Shown piece after piece: positions 10,601-23,282 of a DNA stretch of 64,000 nucleotides (the stretch's first letter is position 1; each line of letters starts with the position of its first letter). The stretch spans positions 16,437,501 through 16,501,500 of the forward strand of contig OY821745.1 of the NCBI GenBank assembly GCA_963682055.1, written 5' to 3'. The translations under genes were made by a program, and so were the position numbers. The notes beneath the pieces are model-generated. The model saw only the letters and a list, made by a program, of their open reading frames with translations. It made no database searches and was not told where the DNA came from. The DNA comes from Primula veris (taxonomy: Eukaryota; Streptophyta; Magnoliopsida; Ericales; Primulaceae).

Positions 10601-10954
10601 TAAATAACCTGTTACCAAAAAAGTAATCTGATGATCTATGTAACACTTTCTTAAATAACTAAAATTTTACTGTATGTAAACACAATAAAAACCAATTAGG
10701 ACAAAATCAATATTTGAGTTTTAACAAATTTAAAGTGTAACTACTGTTGATGAATAAGCGAGAGGATTTCGAATTGAGCGATTGTAAAAAACCGTGTATT
10801 TTGAATTTAATCACAACTGCTATATTTTGAATTTAATCACAACTGCTATATTTTCAAACACACGATTATTTTGTAAATTAGTTAAATTATCAAGATTTTT
10901 TTGTAAATATTTGTTTCAAAAACTTATAAAGGCTCTTGACATAAACAAATAGTA

Positions 10955-10955
<1 letters not shown>

Positions 10956-10986
<31 letters not shown>
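10956..10986. repeat. (AT)n microsatellite
   Basis: Pure AT dinucleotide run just upstream of the copia element. Confidence 0.95.
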
Positions 10987-10988
<2 letters not shown>

Positions 10989-11042
10989 TTATATGCACTG
11001 ATGTGTAACATTGTTAAAATATACCAATATGCTGCTTATGTA

Positions 11043-11395
11043 TGTCGAGTTGTGGAGCCAAATGAGATTTGACCATATTTTCTAATTATCCCACATCACT
11101 TGGAATTGTAATATGACCCGCTAAGGGTTCTATTTATATGCCCCAATATCTTGTATTTTAATTACACCTTCACAAAGTACCTTTTACATATTGTAAAGAG
11201 AGAGTTCTAGTTGCGAGAGAACCATAGCTTTGTGATCTAGCTAGATTACGTTTGTAATCCTCTTTTAATATATAAATATAAGTGCCACGTGTAGCGGCCC
11301 GGAGACGTAGCCAATTTGGGTGAACTCCGTTATCAAAGTGTGCGATCGGTTCAAGTATTTCTGTCTTTCATTGATTCGCCTGATCGACCCTAACA
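11043..11395 (+). repeat. 5' LTR of the copia element
   Basis: TGTCGAGTTG...CCCTAACA. A TATA-like CTATTTATATG lies near 11129, followed by the usual short R and U5. Confidence 0.95.
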
Positions 11396-11397
11396 AG

Positions 11398-11409
11398 TGG
11401 TATCAGAGC
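11398..11409 (+). other. Primer-binding site, initiator-Met tRNA
   Basis: TGGTATCAGAGC two bases after the LTR end. Confidence 0.95.
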
Positions 11410-11420
11410 TCGGAAGATCG

Positions 11421-14400
11421 ATGGCGAAAGAAGACAGAACCGCACACGGGATCGAGACGTTCGACGGGAAGGACTTCGCATTCTGGAGAATGCAGATAGA
11501 GGACTACCTCTACGGGAGGAAGATGCATCAGCCACTTCTCCTTGAGGAAAGGCCGACCACGACCACCGAGGAGGCGTGGAAACTCTTAGACCGTCAAATG
11601 TTGGGAGTGATCCGCCTAACACTATCTAGCAGTGTTGCACATAACGTCGCAAGAGAGACGACGACGATGGGGATGATGAAAATCCTCACCGACATGTATG
11701 AGAAACCATCCGCGAACAACAAGGTACATCTCATGCGTAAGTTGTTCAACCTACGCATGGCTGAGGGGACACCTGTCGCGAGTCACGTGAACAAGTTCAT
11801 CGACACCGTAAATCAGTTGGATGCGGTGGAGATAACTTTTGAAGACGAAGTGAGAGCCCTTATACTTCTAGCATCTCTACCGAACAGTTGGGAATTCATG
11901 CGAGCTACTGTGAGCAACTCAATTGGAAAGGAGAAACTGACTTACAACGGCATCCGAGATCAAATACTCGCTGAGGAACTCAGGAGATTAGATATGGGTG
12001 AATGCTCAAATGATGGAGCAGCCTTGAACATGGGTTCAAGAGACCGGGGTAAAGCCAGAGTATGGGACGTTAGAGGACGTTCACAATCCCGAGGTAGAAG
12101 AGGGCTAAGCCGAGAAGGCAAAGATAGCGACCGAAGTAAGAAGAATCTTCGGTGCTATAACTGCCAGGGTATGGGGCACTTCAGTCATGAGTGCAAGCAG
12201 CCGACGAAGGGTACCGGCCGTGATCACGGGGCTAATATTGCGAGCGACGAGGATTCGGGTGACTGTCTAATGCTTCCCGTGCAGAGAGATATAGATTCGT
12301 GGATTCTAGACTCTGGGGCATCATTTCACACGACCGCTCAGAAGGATTTATTCGAAAATTACACTGTGGATAATTTCGGTAAAGTGTATCTAGCCGACGG
12401 AGAAGCGTTGGAGGTTGTTGGAATGGGCGATGTGAAGATTCGCATTCCAAACGGGTCGGTATGGAAGCTAACGAAAGTGAGGCATGTCCCGAGGTTGACC
12501 AAGAATCTGATTTCAGTAGGTCAACTCGATGCTGAAAGGCACTCCATTTCGTTTAGCTGTGGAGCTTGGAAAGTTTCACGAGGAGCTATGGTGATAGCCC
12601 GAGGGAGCAAGGTCGGTACGCTGTACATGATGACCGATGAGGAGCGTACAATTGCGGCAGCTATGTCGCAAAACTGCTCGGAACTGTGGCATCGACGGTT
12701 GGATCACATGAGTGAGAAGGGGATGAAGGTGTTAGTGAAGGACAGCAAACTTCCAGGCTTGAAGTCTGTCAACCTCGACATGTGCGAAGGTTGCATCTTC
12801 GGGAAGCAGAAGAAAGTGAGCTTCCGGAAAGGTGGAAAAGCTCCCAAGGAGGAGAAGCTAACACTGGTTCACTCAGACGTATGGGGACCATCTCCAGTAA
12901 CCTCAATGGGAGGATCTCAGTACTATATGACCTTCATCGATGATTCGACGAGGAAAACATGGGTCTATTTCTTGAAACACAAGTCTGAGGTGTTTAAGAA
13001 ATTTCAAGAATGGAAGGCCATGGTCGAACTAGAGACCGGGAATAAACTCAAGTGTTTGAGGTCCGATAACGGCAGAGAGTACATTGATGCGAAGTTCGTA
13101 GAGTTCTGTGCTCAAAGAGGCATTCGAATGGAGAAGACCATCCGAAGAACGCCACAGCAGAATGGCGTGGCCGAGCGAATGAACCGAACAATCAATGAGC
13201 GTGCTAGGAGTATGAGACTGCAAAGTGGGTTGTCCAAAGGCTTGTGGGCACATGCAGTAAGCACGGCGGTTTATCTCATTAACCGCGGACCCTCAGTGCC
13301 CCTAGAAAGGAGGATTCCCGAGGAAGAGTGGGTAGGAAAGCCTATCTCTTATGAACACTTGCGAGTGTTTGGTTGTCTGTCATATATCCATGTCGACATA
13401 AATGAACGTACCAAGCTTGACTTGAAATCCAAAGTGTGTTACTTTGTGGGGTACGGTGGAGCTGAGTTTGGATATCGCTTTTGGGATGGTCAAACAAAGA
13501 GGATCATTCGCAGTAAGGATGTCATCTTCAACGAAAGCATTTTGTTCAAAGATCGACAAAATGTGGAAGAACAAGCGCTCCCGTCTGAGGAAAGTGGTAT
13601 GGTCGACATGAATGCGTTTTCAAGATTGGACTTGGAAAATGACACTGAAGATGAGCCAGTGGTGCTCGACAACCGACCAGCAGATGCTGAAGAGGCCGAG
13701 GAGCTGTCCCAGACTCCCCGACCTGAATTAGGCCGAGGTCATCGCGAGAGGAGACCTCCTGCCCGATACTCTCCTTCCCTGCATTACATATTGCTCAGTG
13801 ATGCAGGAGAGCCCGAAAGTAGAGAAGAAGCTCTGGAGCTGAAAGACTCGAGCAAGTGGGAGCTCGCGATGAAGGATGAGATGAAGTCGCTCGAGAAGAA
13901 TGTGACTTGGCAGTTAGCCGAACTGCCCAAGGGGAAGAGGGCACTGAGCAATAAATGGGTGTTCCGACTGAAGGAGGAACAAGACGGCACGAAACGGTAT
14001 AAGGCACGCCTAGTAGTCAAAGGGTTCCAGCAAAAAGCAGGAATTGACTACACCGAGATCTTTTCACCAGTCGTAAAGTTGACGACTATTCGGCTATTGT
14101 TGAGCATTGTTGTAAATGCGAATCTTCATCTCGAGCAGTTAGATGTGAAAACTGTCTTTCTCCATGGAGATCTCGATGAAGAAATTTACATGCTCCAACC
14201 TGAAGGGTTTGCCGAAAAGGGAAAAGAGAAACTGGTCTGCAAACTGAGGAAGAGCTTGTAAGGGCTAAAACAAGTACCACGGCAGTGGTATAAAAAGTTT
14301 GACAGTTTCATGGCGGATACCGGGTTCGAAAGAAGTGATAACGATCACTGCTGTTTCGTGAAGAGATTTGCGAACTCTTCGTATGTCATACTACTGTTAT

Positions 14401-15631
14401 ACGTAGATGACATGTTGCTCGCCAGGTCGAGCCTTGTTGAGATTAACAAGGTGAAGCAACAGTTGGTGAAACAGTTCGAGATGAAAGATTTGGGTGCCGC
14501 AAATCAGATCCTCGGTATGAGGATATCCCGAGGAAGGGATGGGTCCCTGTTTCTGTCGCAAGCCGAGTATGTGAAGAAAGTGTTGGCACGGTTTAGCATG
14601 AGTGATGCCAAAGCTGTAGGCTCACCACTAGCCGCACACTTTAGCTTGTCGAAGGAACAATCACCCTCAGACGAGGAAGGAAAGGATCGTATGTCGAACA
14701 TACCCTACGCTTCAGCAATTGGTAGCCTGATGTACGCTATGGTGTGTACAAGACCGGATATTGCCCATGCAGTGGGAGTTGTCAGTCGTTACATGAGTAA
14801 CCCGGGCAAGCACCATTGGGAAGCTGTGAAGTGGATATTGAGATATCTCTCTGGTACAGTGGATTTGGCATTATGTTTCCGCAAGACCTCGAAAGGCCTG
14901 CACGGCTATGTGGATGCTGACATGGCCGGTGATCTGGACAGCCGAAAGAGCACAACGAGATGTGCTTGTACCTTCGGTGGTACTGCTGTGTGTTGCTAGC
15001 TGAAACCTTTTACTAAAATATTAGGTTGTCTTTGTTCTTTTTGGTCAATCAAACATAGAGTTAGTAAGTCCAACAATCAATCAGAGCTGCCGGACTCAGC
15101 GAATGCAGCCTTCACTCATTCTTGGGTCTTCGGTCCCTTAGGGACGACTCCAGTCAAGAAATACAAAGAATGACATTGATCAGCCAGATATCACGTAGAA
15201 AAGACAGATCCGACCCCCTCATGGGGAGCCTAGTCGAAGGAGTAGTTCGCAGAGCACTATTGAAAGGGACATCTAAGTTGCAAAAGATTGTTGCATTGTC
15301 GACCACAGAGGCTGAGTACGTCGCGGTGACGGAAGCAAGCAAAGAGATGATTTGGTTGCAAGATTTCTTGAAGGAGCTCGGTCAGAAAACCGACAAGGGA
15401 GTTCTGCACTGTGATAGTCAAAGTGCAGTTCAGCTAGCTAAGAATCATGTATTCCATTCATGCACCAATCACATACAGATTCGTTACCACTTTATACAGG
15501 ACGTTCTAGAAGATGGAATCTTCGCGCTAGAGAAGATTGAGGGCGCTAAGAACCCCGCCGATATGCTAACGAAGACTGTTACAATCGACAAACTGAGGCT
15601 GTGTGCAACCTCAGTAGGGCTCCGAGCTTGA
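11421..15631 (+). pseudogene. Gag-pol polyprotein of the copia element, broken
   Basis: The start is the ATG at 11421 (MAKEDRTAHG); the frame is open slightly further upstream only through a GTG. Domain order: gag, CCHC knuckle CYNCQGMGHFSHEC at residue 245, aspartic protease WILDSGAS (Asp297), integrase zinc region, integrase core (HSDVWGP, LRSDNGREY, PQQNGVAERMNRT), reverse transcriptase with YVDD at residue 994, then RNase H. Breaks: a TAA at 14259-14261 within the conserved reverse-transcriptase KLRKSL region, after which the same frame continues to 14999; then a foreign insert that shifts the frame. The last RNase H part (LSTTEAEYVAVTEASKEM) resumes from about 15263 in another frame. It cannot make a working polyprotein. 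Confidence 0.95.
14997..15262. other. Foreign insert of about 266 bp within RNase H of the copia element
   Basis: RNase H homology stops at TTCGGTGGTACTGCTGTGTG (ending near 14994) and resumes at CATCTAAGTTGCAAAAGATT (about 15262). The intervening sequence has no retroelement character and no transposon ends. Its texture (for example CAGAGCTGCCGGACTCAGCG) recalls plant organellar DNA, but that is only an impression. Confidence 0.7.
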
Positions 15632-15797
15632 GGCTCAGGGTCGCCGCTACACTGGAAGAATGAGTAACTCGCCGATGATGGCAGAGTATCAATTACTATA
15701 CATGGATACCGATGGGAGCATTCTGCTCGGTGGAGCACAGTGAGTTCGGTGATCGGGGATAAGTGGATTTCTTTTGAAGCACTCGACATTTGACTCC

Positions 15798-15808
15798 AAG
15801 TGGGAGAT
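15798..15808 (+). other. Polypurine tract of the copia element
   Basis: AAGTGGGAGAT lies immediately before the 3' LTR and primes plus-strand synthesis. Confidence 0.8.
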
Positions 15809-16163
15809 TGTTGAGTTGTAGAGCCAAATGAGATTTGGCCATGTTTTCTAATTATCTCACATCACTTGGAATTGTAATATGACCCACTAAGGGTTCTATT
15901 TATATGCCCCAATATCTTGTATTTTAATTACACCTACACAAAGTACCTTTTACATATTGTAAAGAGAGAGTTCTAGTTGCGAGAGAACCATAGATTTGTG
16001 ATCTAACTAGATTACGTTTGTAATCCTCTTTTAATATATAAATATAAGTGTCACGTGTAGCGGCCCGGAGACGTAACCAATTTGAGGGAACTCCGTTATC
16101 AAAGTGTGTGTGCTCGGTTCAAGTATTTCTGTCTTTCATTGATTCGCCTGATCGACCCTAACA
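15809..16163 (+). repeat. 3' LTR of the copia element
   Basis: TGTTGAGTTG...CCCTAACA, with a limited number of substitutions relative to 11043-11395; followed by the ATGTA target duplication. Confidence 0.95.
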
Positions 16164-16168
16164 ATGTA

Positions 16169-16988
16169 GCTGTCTAACACAGTTGTAGAAAAAATTTATT
16201 GACACGGTTGTGAATGGTCTAACACAGTTTTAATAAGTACATTATTACCTTTAGGTTTTCTCTCTCTCCTCCATATGTGTCTACGTGATTTGTTCTTGAT
16301 AACAAATGTGACGTTATCTTCTATTGTGGTTAGCACCGTTAGAACTAACACAATGTGGTTAAGTCTATCACAATGGATAATAATAGTGTCAGAACAAGTT
16401 CTCGATATATATATATATATATAAGTTAAAAAGGAGTAAGAAAAATCTGCTTGTCAATCTAGGGTTGTATGCGTAAAAGACATGAATTGCATTTTAGAGG
16501 GAGCAGAACATTTGTACGTGAGGAATATTAGTTCCTTTCACCTTTTACATCGATATGGAAGTAATTATATGCAATTACGGGTCATGACGAATAAAACATG
16601 TTAAGGACTGACATTTAACATCGTCTATTAGTACTTTGTTTTTTTTGAGGTGATGCTAAATTAGCAAAAAAAAAAATACCAATAAAAAACATTTGCGGCA
16701 ATGGTTCTACATTTTCTCCAGGTCAGTGACATATCGTAGATACAACAACATAAAACTTCCATGCTACATGCATGCCCAATTTTTTCTGAGTGAAAATTAA
16801 GTTCATGCAGTGGCCGGACCAGGGTCCTCCAAAATAAAATTATGGTGCGGCTAAACCACTATCTTCTCCATTTATATGTCAACAAATTAATAAGATTTAA
16901 AATATATATACATATACACTGAGTGGTGGGTTTTTTTCTGGTGTGATTTGTAGGCCCCGTTGTCAGCCCCACCTATCTTTATTTATGG
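16169..16988. other. No gene recognised
   Basis: AT-rich intergenic DNA with a short (AT)n at about 16408-16424. Repeated AACACAGTT/AACACAATG motifs at 16174-16400 may be a MITE remnant, but no matching ends were found. Confidence 0.45.
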
Positions 16989-17475
16989 GTAGGACGAACC
17001 AAACTTTGTTGTGTTCAAACTCGACTCGTTTACTAAACGAATCCTAAAATTTTGGTCAAACTCGGCTCGTTTATAGACGAGTTGTTCATGAGTCTTTTCT
17101 CAACACGTTTTTTGACAAATTTAATATCGTTTTGCATAAAAAAGTTTTTTTACTTGGCTAAAATAAGTGTTAAGATAAGCAATAATAAATTTATTTATTG
17201 TCATTTTAGTTTTAATTAGATTTAGTTTGAAAAATAAATTTATTACTCAAATCGAAGATTATTTATTGATCATCAACATTATATTAGATAAAGTTTACAT
17301 ATATAAGCAGAAATATATATGAAAAAACATATTACAAATAATTAAAAGGGCTTTCAAACGAGCCGAACATGTTTCAGGCTTGGCTCGTTAGCAAATGAAC
17401 GAACACGAGCTGAGTTTTTAACGAGGCGAACACGAACATGTTCATGAACATGTCGGTCCATCAACAGCCCTATTC
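16989..17475. repeat. Dispersed repeat with inverted CTCGGCTCGTTTA motifs, possibly a hAT-type remnant
   Basis: GACTCGTTTACTAAACGA and CTCGGCTCGTTTATAGACGA on the left face GGCTTGGCTCGTTAGC and GAACACGAGCTGAG on the right. The right border resembles the common plant end CATCAACAGCCCTA. The left terminus is not clear. Confidence 0.4.
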
Positions 17476-18564
17476 ATGGAAGTTCATGTAAGTACAATGC
17501 TTACTATTCATGATTGGATTCCATTTTCATCCGATTTATGTATCTCGGTATAGGAAATTTGTCAACTTCACCTCTTTTCTCTTTAGCATTGGTTAAATTA
17601 ATAGAGTTTTAAAATAATAGAGTACATTAAAGGTCGGTATTAATTAAAAAAGAGAGCGGAGCAAGAATTAACATTTTGGGATTTCAAATTATAAATTGCT
17701 ATTTTATGAGGTTGCAAAACTAATTGTTTTTAATAAGGGAAAATGAGTTTATGATACAATCTCATAGCATTTACAACATATTGTTAAAACTACCACAAAT
17801 AGCTAATTTTAAAGGAAGGTTTTACACATTGGACCACACAACAAGTTGTTTAAAAGGTAGAAACGGTTGTATACCATTTAGATAAAAACGGTTGTGTTAT
17901 TATAACTTGAGGTCTGATTTGAAAGCTATTTAGTCATGTATCTAAACGTAAATATAATAACTTTGTCAAATTTACGATCCAGACCCTCTATAAAAAGAAA
18001 CACCAGCTAGGGTTTATTAACAAAGCTGTCATCTCCGTCGGAGGCTGGGGTCCTCCACCACCGCTGTCGCCGGAGAACACGAGAGCAAGTAAAGATATAC
18101 AATTAGAGTTGAGGAGAGAGAGAGAAAGAGATCGATGTGACAGTGAGGGAGTAACGCCTCTGACTATAGTGGCGACACCGATAGTGGGGAGTTTAGATCT
18201 GTCGATACATGGAAAGAGAGAGAAATGCGAAGAGTGAGAATAGATTAGTCCGTTGCCGGAGCAATTGGGGTATAAAAGACCTAGTTTCTAGAGAAATAAA
18301 GTGTAACGTAATGGGTCAACATAGAATTGGAGTCATTCAAATATTTACAGAGGTGGTACCAAATTCAAATTAATATTTTATAAGGGGTACATTTTTTTAA
18401 TATAAAAGTTTGGTGGTACTAAACCTAATAAGTATTGCAAATTGGTAATGAGTATCCATTTTTCCCACCCATGTAGTACTAAAATTGGTCAGTAATGTTA
18501 TAAGATCAGACTGGCTCAATCAGACTGATTACCAGACAATCATTTATGTAATTTTCAGAATTAT
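17476..18564. other. No gene recognised
   Basis: AT-rich sequence with a GC-richer island at about 18000-18240 (CTGTCGCCGGAGAAC and a GAGAGA run). That island could be old gene-derived DNA, but it has no usable open frame. Confidence 0.4.
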
Positions 18565-18905
18565 TTTGACACCCAACCAAAACAAAAATAAAATCTCAAA
18601 TATAATATTTATGTAACCCTAGTTAAATCTACCCTAAATTTAAATATTAATTAAAAATATTTAAAATTTTGATTTCAATATATTTCATTTGACTATTCAA
18701 CAAAATAAAACCTCAAATATAATATTTATGAAACCCTAGTTGAGACTACTATAAACTTAAATATTAATTAAAAATATTTAAAATTTTAATGATTTTAATA
18801 TATTTTATTTGACAATTCAACAAAATAAAAACTCAAATATAATATTATAAAACTCTATTTGAGACTACTTTAAACTTAAATATTAATTAAAAATATTAAA
18901 TATAT
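18565..18905 (+). repeat. Tandem repeat, 117-120 bp unit, nearly three copies
   Basis: CTCAAATATAATATTTATG starts at 18595 and 18712, with a variant at 18832. Each is followed by AACTTAAATATTAATTAAAA-type sequence. The units differ by scattered substitutions and small indels. Confidence 0.85.
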
Positions 18906-19639
18906 GGCCGAATAGCATACTCTTAAATTTCGGGGTGAAAATGAAATTCTAAATTTAAATTAAGGATTGGCGTGTTGAGAGTCTGTTTAAGTCTATCTGA
19001 CTCATTAGCATTATTCAAAATTGGTCCCTTGCGGGGTTGTAACGAAAGATCGATAGTTGTTCTCCTTAAGAAATTAGATATCAGTCCTATTTAAAATTTT
19101 ATATTTCGGCCATATCTTTGACTTAAACTTCTATTAAAATTATATAGCTTACACTACAAAATAATATTAATTTTATGGGAGTCAAAATATGTCACAAAAT
19201 TATCACTAAGGTACACAAGTCACTTCTACACAAGTGTTGTGTAGAATCTGTTAATTTACAAGTCTCTTCTAATTCTTTGAAATTCTCTTTTCGACAAGAC
19301 ATTTGGTCCACCTTCGCTTAGAATTATCTAAAAATCTAGTGATGAGAGCATGTTTTTTTTAACTATCTTGTATTGAATTAAAACTTATGGCATCCCCATT
19401 GTAATGAAAATGTAGCCTTTACAAATTTCAGCAGCTCCAGCTCATATAGAAGGGTCCTTAATTTTCCACCGGTTGTTCAATTTAAAAATATAGATCAATT
19501 TTTTTTTTGTTAAAAAAACAAAGTTAATTAAAGGATTAGTTGCTACTTGTTCTCATACTCTTGAGAGTACTTAAAATCCTAAAAGAAAAATGGATAGAAG
19601 TCGACCACAATATATAAATCAAACTTTAAAAGTAACTCT
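18906..19639. other. No gene; one end of a CACTA-type MITE
   Basis: CACTACAAAATAATATTAAT at about 19152 resembles the start of the MITE at 41120, but no matching right end follows. The rest is unassigned AT-rich DNA. Confidence 0.45.
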
Positions 19640-19835
19640 CACTGGAAAAAAAAAAATATTCATATAGCAACAGTTTTTCTGATACTATATGACTTGTTGC
19701 TGAAATTTAACAACAGTATAACAACAATTTCTGTTGCTAAGTGCTGATAACTGTTACTATACTGTTGCTGAATTTTCTGCAACAAGCCGTATAATAACAG
19801 ACTAATTGTTGCTATCCGGTTATTTTCTTGTAGTG
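19640..19835. mobile_element. CACTA-type MITE, 196 bp
   Basis: Begins CACTGGAAAA and ends TTTTCTTGTAGTG, flanked by the 3-bp duplication TCT (19637-19639 and 19836-19838). The interior repeats GCAACAG/CTGTTGC motifs on both strands. It is non-coding and would need a CACTA transposase in trans. Confidence 0.8.
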
Positions 19836-19838
19836 TCT

Positions 19839-20475
19839 TATGTATTAATACGTGGTTTAGATAAGAGTTTCTTTGATTTATATATTTTGATCAACTTCTG
19901 TCATAGTATTTAACATGAAAGAACGTTTTAAATACTCCTTAAAATTATGAAAACCAAATAGCAAATTTCCTTTATTTCTTTTGGTGAAGCAAATAAATAA
20001 AAACTAAACCCTTAATTAACAAATATGAAAACAATTAAAGTATTATTGGAGATGTACAACTTATATAAGAGTCTGTAGTTAATAACAAATAAATAGAAAA
20101 TGATCAAATTAATCATCTTGTTGAATACTCTCACTAGAACTATAGAGACTACAAGCCTACAAGGGCAACTCACCATAAAATAGAGTGAAACTTTAGAATA
20201 TAGATAGAAACTTGATGAAAGCTCACAAAATAAGAATTACTATTGAAAAATAAATAAAGAACTTTAAAATTTTAAAATAATTGAAGAAAAAATAAATGAT
20301 TTCTTCTATTGTGTTCCGGTATTGAAAACTTAAAACTATCCAATTTAACGTTACAAGATGAATCTAATCCACATAAATATTTTAATAAGAAATTCTCTAC
20401 GACTATATTGAGAGTAATGGACTAATGCGTAATAAAACTTAGAAGTTTTATTGATTTTGTGAAGTATGATACGAA
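19839..20475. other. No gene recognised
   Basis: AT-rich flank of the gypsy element with no long open frame or repeat structure. Confidence 0.5.
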
Positions 20476-20480
20476 TGTCA

Positions 20481-22040
20481 TGTAACATCCGTATTTTCAT
20501 AATGGTTTTATTCATGATTTAAACTATCAAAAAACATTTTATACAATTTTTAGCCAAAAATCGAAACTCTTCCGAAAAACTTTATTTTTAAAACATATTA
20601 CTAATTTTATAAATAAAAAGAACACAATAGGTTTGTTTCTAAAAATTGGTTATTTTTAAGAAGTAAAATGATTTTGATTAAGAGTTAACTTTTAAAACTT
20701 TGGGAACAAAATAGTTCGCTTCCCCAAACTCTGCCAAAACAGTTTGCTAAAACACTTTTCAGCCCACTTTCAAAACATAAAACCTAAAACCACCCACTAA
20801 CAAATAGAGAAAAGGGAGAAGAGAGGTTCCAAATCTTAGGAAGAAGAAGAAGAAGAAACCACCATTAGCGGGTTGTTACCGGAACCATCTACTCTACGCA
20901 CTAAGGTAACGGGGGTTATCTATTGTGACTAGACGAGGGTGTATGTTAGGGTTAGGTCTTGCGTTTATTTTAAATTTGGGGGTTTTTTCTTTTATCTCAA
21001 TTAGGTTCTTAAATTGTTAATTTGGTTTTATTTGTTGCACTTTTAATTCACTTATTTGAATTGGAGAAGTTGAGAATTTAGACATATTAATTTCGAATTA
21101 ATGAGAATATGGATGAGTTTGTGTGTTTTTATGAGTTGATTATGTGATGTTATATTTGTTGATGAAATTGGGTAAATTATTGTTGAATAAAGGTGAGTTG
21201 TAGTTTACGCATACAAGGTGTTTGTTAAAATGGCTGAATGAGATTTTATGTTGTTGGAGTTGTTTGGCTAGTTGTGAATCTAGTACATATGCTTATGTGT
21301 TTTGTTGAATGGCGTTAAAGTGACGTTTGAGAATGTTAGTATTTTGAGAATTTGATAATTGAATGGTTTATTATTATTGGTCGAGACCTTGTGATTTATT
21401 TTATTTGTTAGCAATGGTCTATGCCTCTTTCTATACCGGGGGCATAAGACGGCCGAGTGGTATAGGGAATGACTCGTCTTACGGACTGGGGCGAGTGGTG
21501 TGAAGAGGTCCATGTTTGTATAGATGTGTGTTGGAGTTACATAATTTAATTTGTTGTACGATGTTATTATATTTCTTTTTATACGTTGTTATCGTAGTTG
21601 TTGTTTGTGAGTTCTTGCATTTATGGGATGGAGTGACGGTATCTTGTGTGGTGCTGTCCCGTCTATGTATGTACGTGGGACTCACCGTTACAGTTTTGTC
21701 TTTTAGATACCACTTAGGTTGAGGCATTTGGATAGGAGAATTAGCAAGGTAGCGCATGTGTTCGGGGCTTCTTGAATCGTTTTCTTTTACTTAGACTATT
21801 TTTGAGGTTGTAGCTCACGGGCAAATTACATTCGTTTGTTTTCTTTTTATATAACCTTGTTAAAACCATCTCGTCTTGTAGCCGCGTTTGGTAAACTTTT
21901 TATTTATTCGTTAATTGTTCCTTTAGCTCTCAAGTTATTTTCTTTTAAAAACCATAATTTTGTACCAACAGGTTTATTTTCCTTTTGTTTAAAATGGTCA
22001 CGCCTTGATGTTCGCGTTTGGCGGATTTTGGGGCGTGATA
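20481..22040 (+). repeat. 5' LTR of the gypsy element (1560 bp)
   Basis: Begins TGTAACATCCGTATTTTCAT and ends GGGGCGTGATA; the expected terminal CA has become TA. It matches the 3' LTR over its whole length but lacks the 129-bp duplication seen there. Confidence 0.95.
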
Positions 22041-22043
22041 AAT

Positions 22044-22055
22044 TGGTATCAGAGC
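22044..22055 (+). other. Primer-binding site, initiator-Met tRNA (gypsy)
   Basis: TGGTATCAGAGC three bases after the 5' LTR. Confidence 0.93.
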
Positions 22056-22699
22056 TAACCAGGTTCTTGTATACTTTGGGACGACGGGAAGATGGGTAAC
22101 CATTGGACCAAGACCCATCGTATCATTTTCACAAAACTTTTCCAAAAATTCAAACTTTTTCTAAAACGGGGGGTTGCATTTAGGTTAAGACATGTAGCTA
22201 GAATGTAGTAGTAGTTGATGAAAGGAAAGTCCACACGTGAGGCAAGTTGGGGACAATGAGGACACTTGTTGATCCCGGCTCGCCAAACTAGTGGGTGGAC
22301 CTCTCGTCGGTAGGTGTGAATGAATATCTTAGCGATGTGAAGTTCTAGAGTATGCGAGGACGCTCGGGTGCTTTAGAATAACGTATCGTGATGGGTTATC
22401 CCTCGCACTTTTGTGTTCTTTGCATGTGTGTGAAGATTGATAAAGTGTGTATGAAGTATAAGTTTGCAATGGCAAGTAGTAGCGAAGTATTAGAGTGCGA
22501 GAATTGTGAAGTTGGTGGTCTTATGTAATGTGTTTTCATATTATTAACTTGTGTGGTAATGAATATTTTATGCGAATGGATGTTGATCGTAAAAATGTTG
22601 TGGACTAAATGATGAAGTCGTGTGATATATGTCATGTAAGAAATTTACAAGTGTTGAGAAAATATTACGTTTTTGTATAGTTAATTTTCTGCAGAAAAA

Positions 22700-23137
22700 T
22701 GATTTAAGTTTTATTCTGATCGGTTGTTATTTTCTGACCTCTCTGGTCAGATTTTGACCAAAACGATCGGTCGTATTTATTATTTCGACCGGTCGTCTTT
22801 TTCAGACCTCTCGGCTCATATTTAGACCAAAACGATCGGTCGTTTTCCCTATTTCGACCGGTCGTCTTTTTCTGACCTCTCGGGTCAAATTTGGACCAAA
22901 ACGACAGGTCGATTTGTCCAAAACGATTGGTCGTTTTCTGACAAATTTTGCGGTTTTCTCGCTAAACTTCAAACGCTCGTAACTCCTTCGTTTTTACTCC
23001 GAATTTGATTCCGCTTGAACCGTTGGCTTTGTATTTCAGTACTCTATAATTTTAAACCTTAGAAGCTTGATAAAATGATTAGCATGCAAAAAAAACTTTT
23101 ATCATGTTTTACATATTTTGTTGTTATCAAAACACTC
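22700..23137 (-). repeat. Sirevirus-LTR-like segment in the gypsy leader
   Basis: Contains three repeat units with paired ACGATCGGTCGT-type motifs (22760-22935), then TTCCGCTTGAACCGTTGGCT and CTTTTATCATGTTTTACA. These occur in the same order and orientation in the copy A LTR (about 2876-2980). It stops before the LTR terminus. It lies between the gypsy primer site and gag. Confidence 0.75.
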
Positions 23138-23282
23138 AACTAGAGAGATTTAGTGGTATTTTTTTTTGTGGAATGTGGATTTTGTTAAGTGTTGGGAGTC
23201 AAGACGAACAAGTAGAGTTATTATGTATGAGTAGTAGTGTCGAGTGAGGCAACTAAATTGTCGGTTTAAAATGTTTGTAGTC

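Larger units (their letters stand above)
11043..16163 (+). mobile_element. Ty1/copia retrotransposon, Tork/TNT1-like, complete but inactive
   Basis: Two LTRs (353 and 355 bp) flank a primer site, a gag-pol frame and a polypurine tract. The 5-bp target duplication ATGTA is present at 11038-11042 and 16164-16168. A nonsense codon in reverse transcriptase and an insertion of about 270 bp in RNase H make it non-autonomous now. Several LTR differences show it is much older than the Sirevirus at 29768. Confidence 0.97.

Noticed and set aside
11397..11420. N-terminal extension of the copia gag-pol frame
   Set aside because: It would start at a GTG overlapping the primer-binding site; the ATG at 11421 is the normal start.
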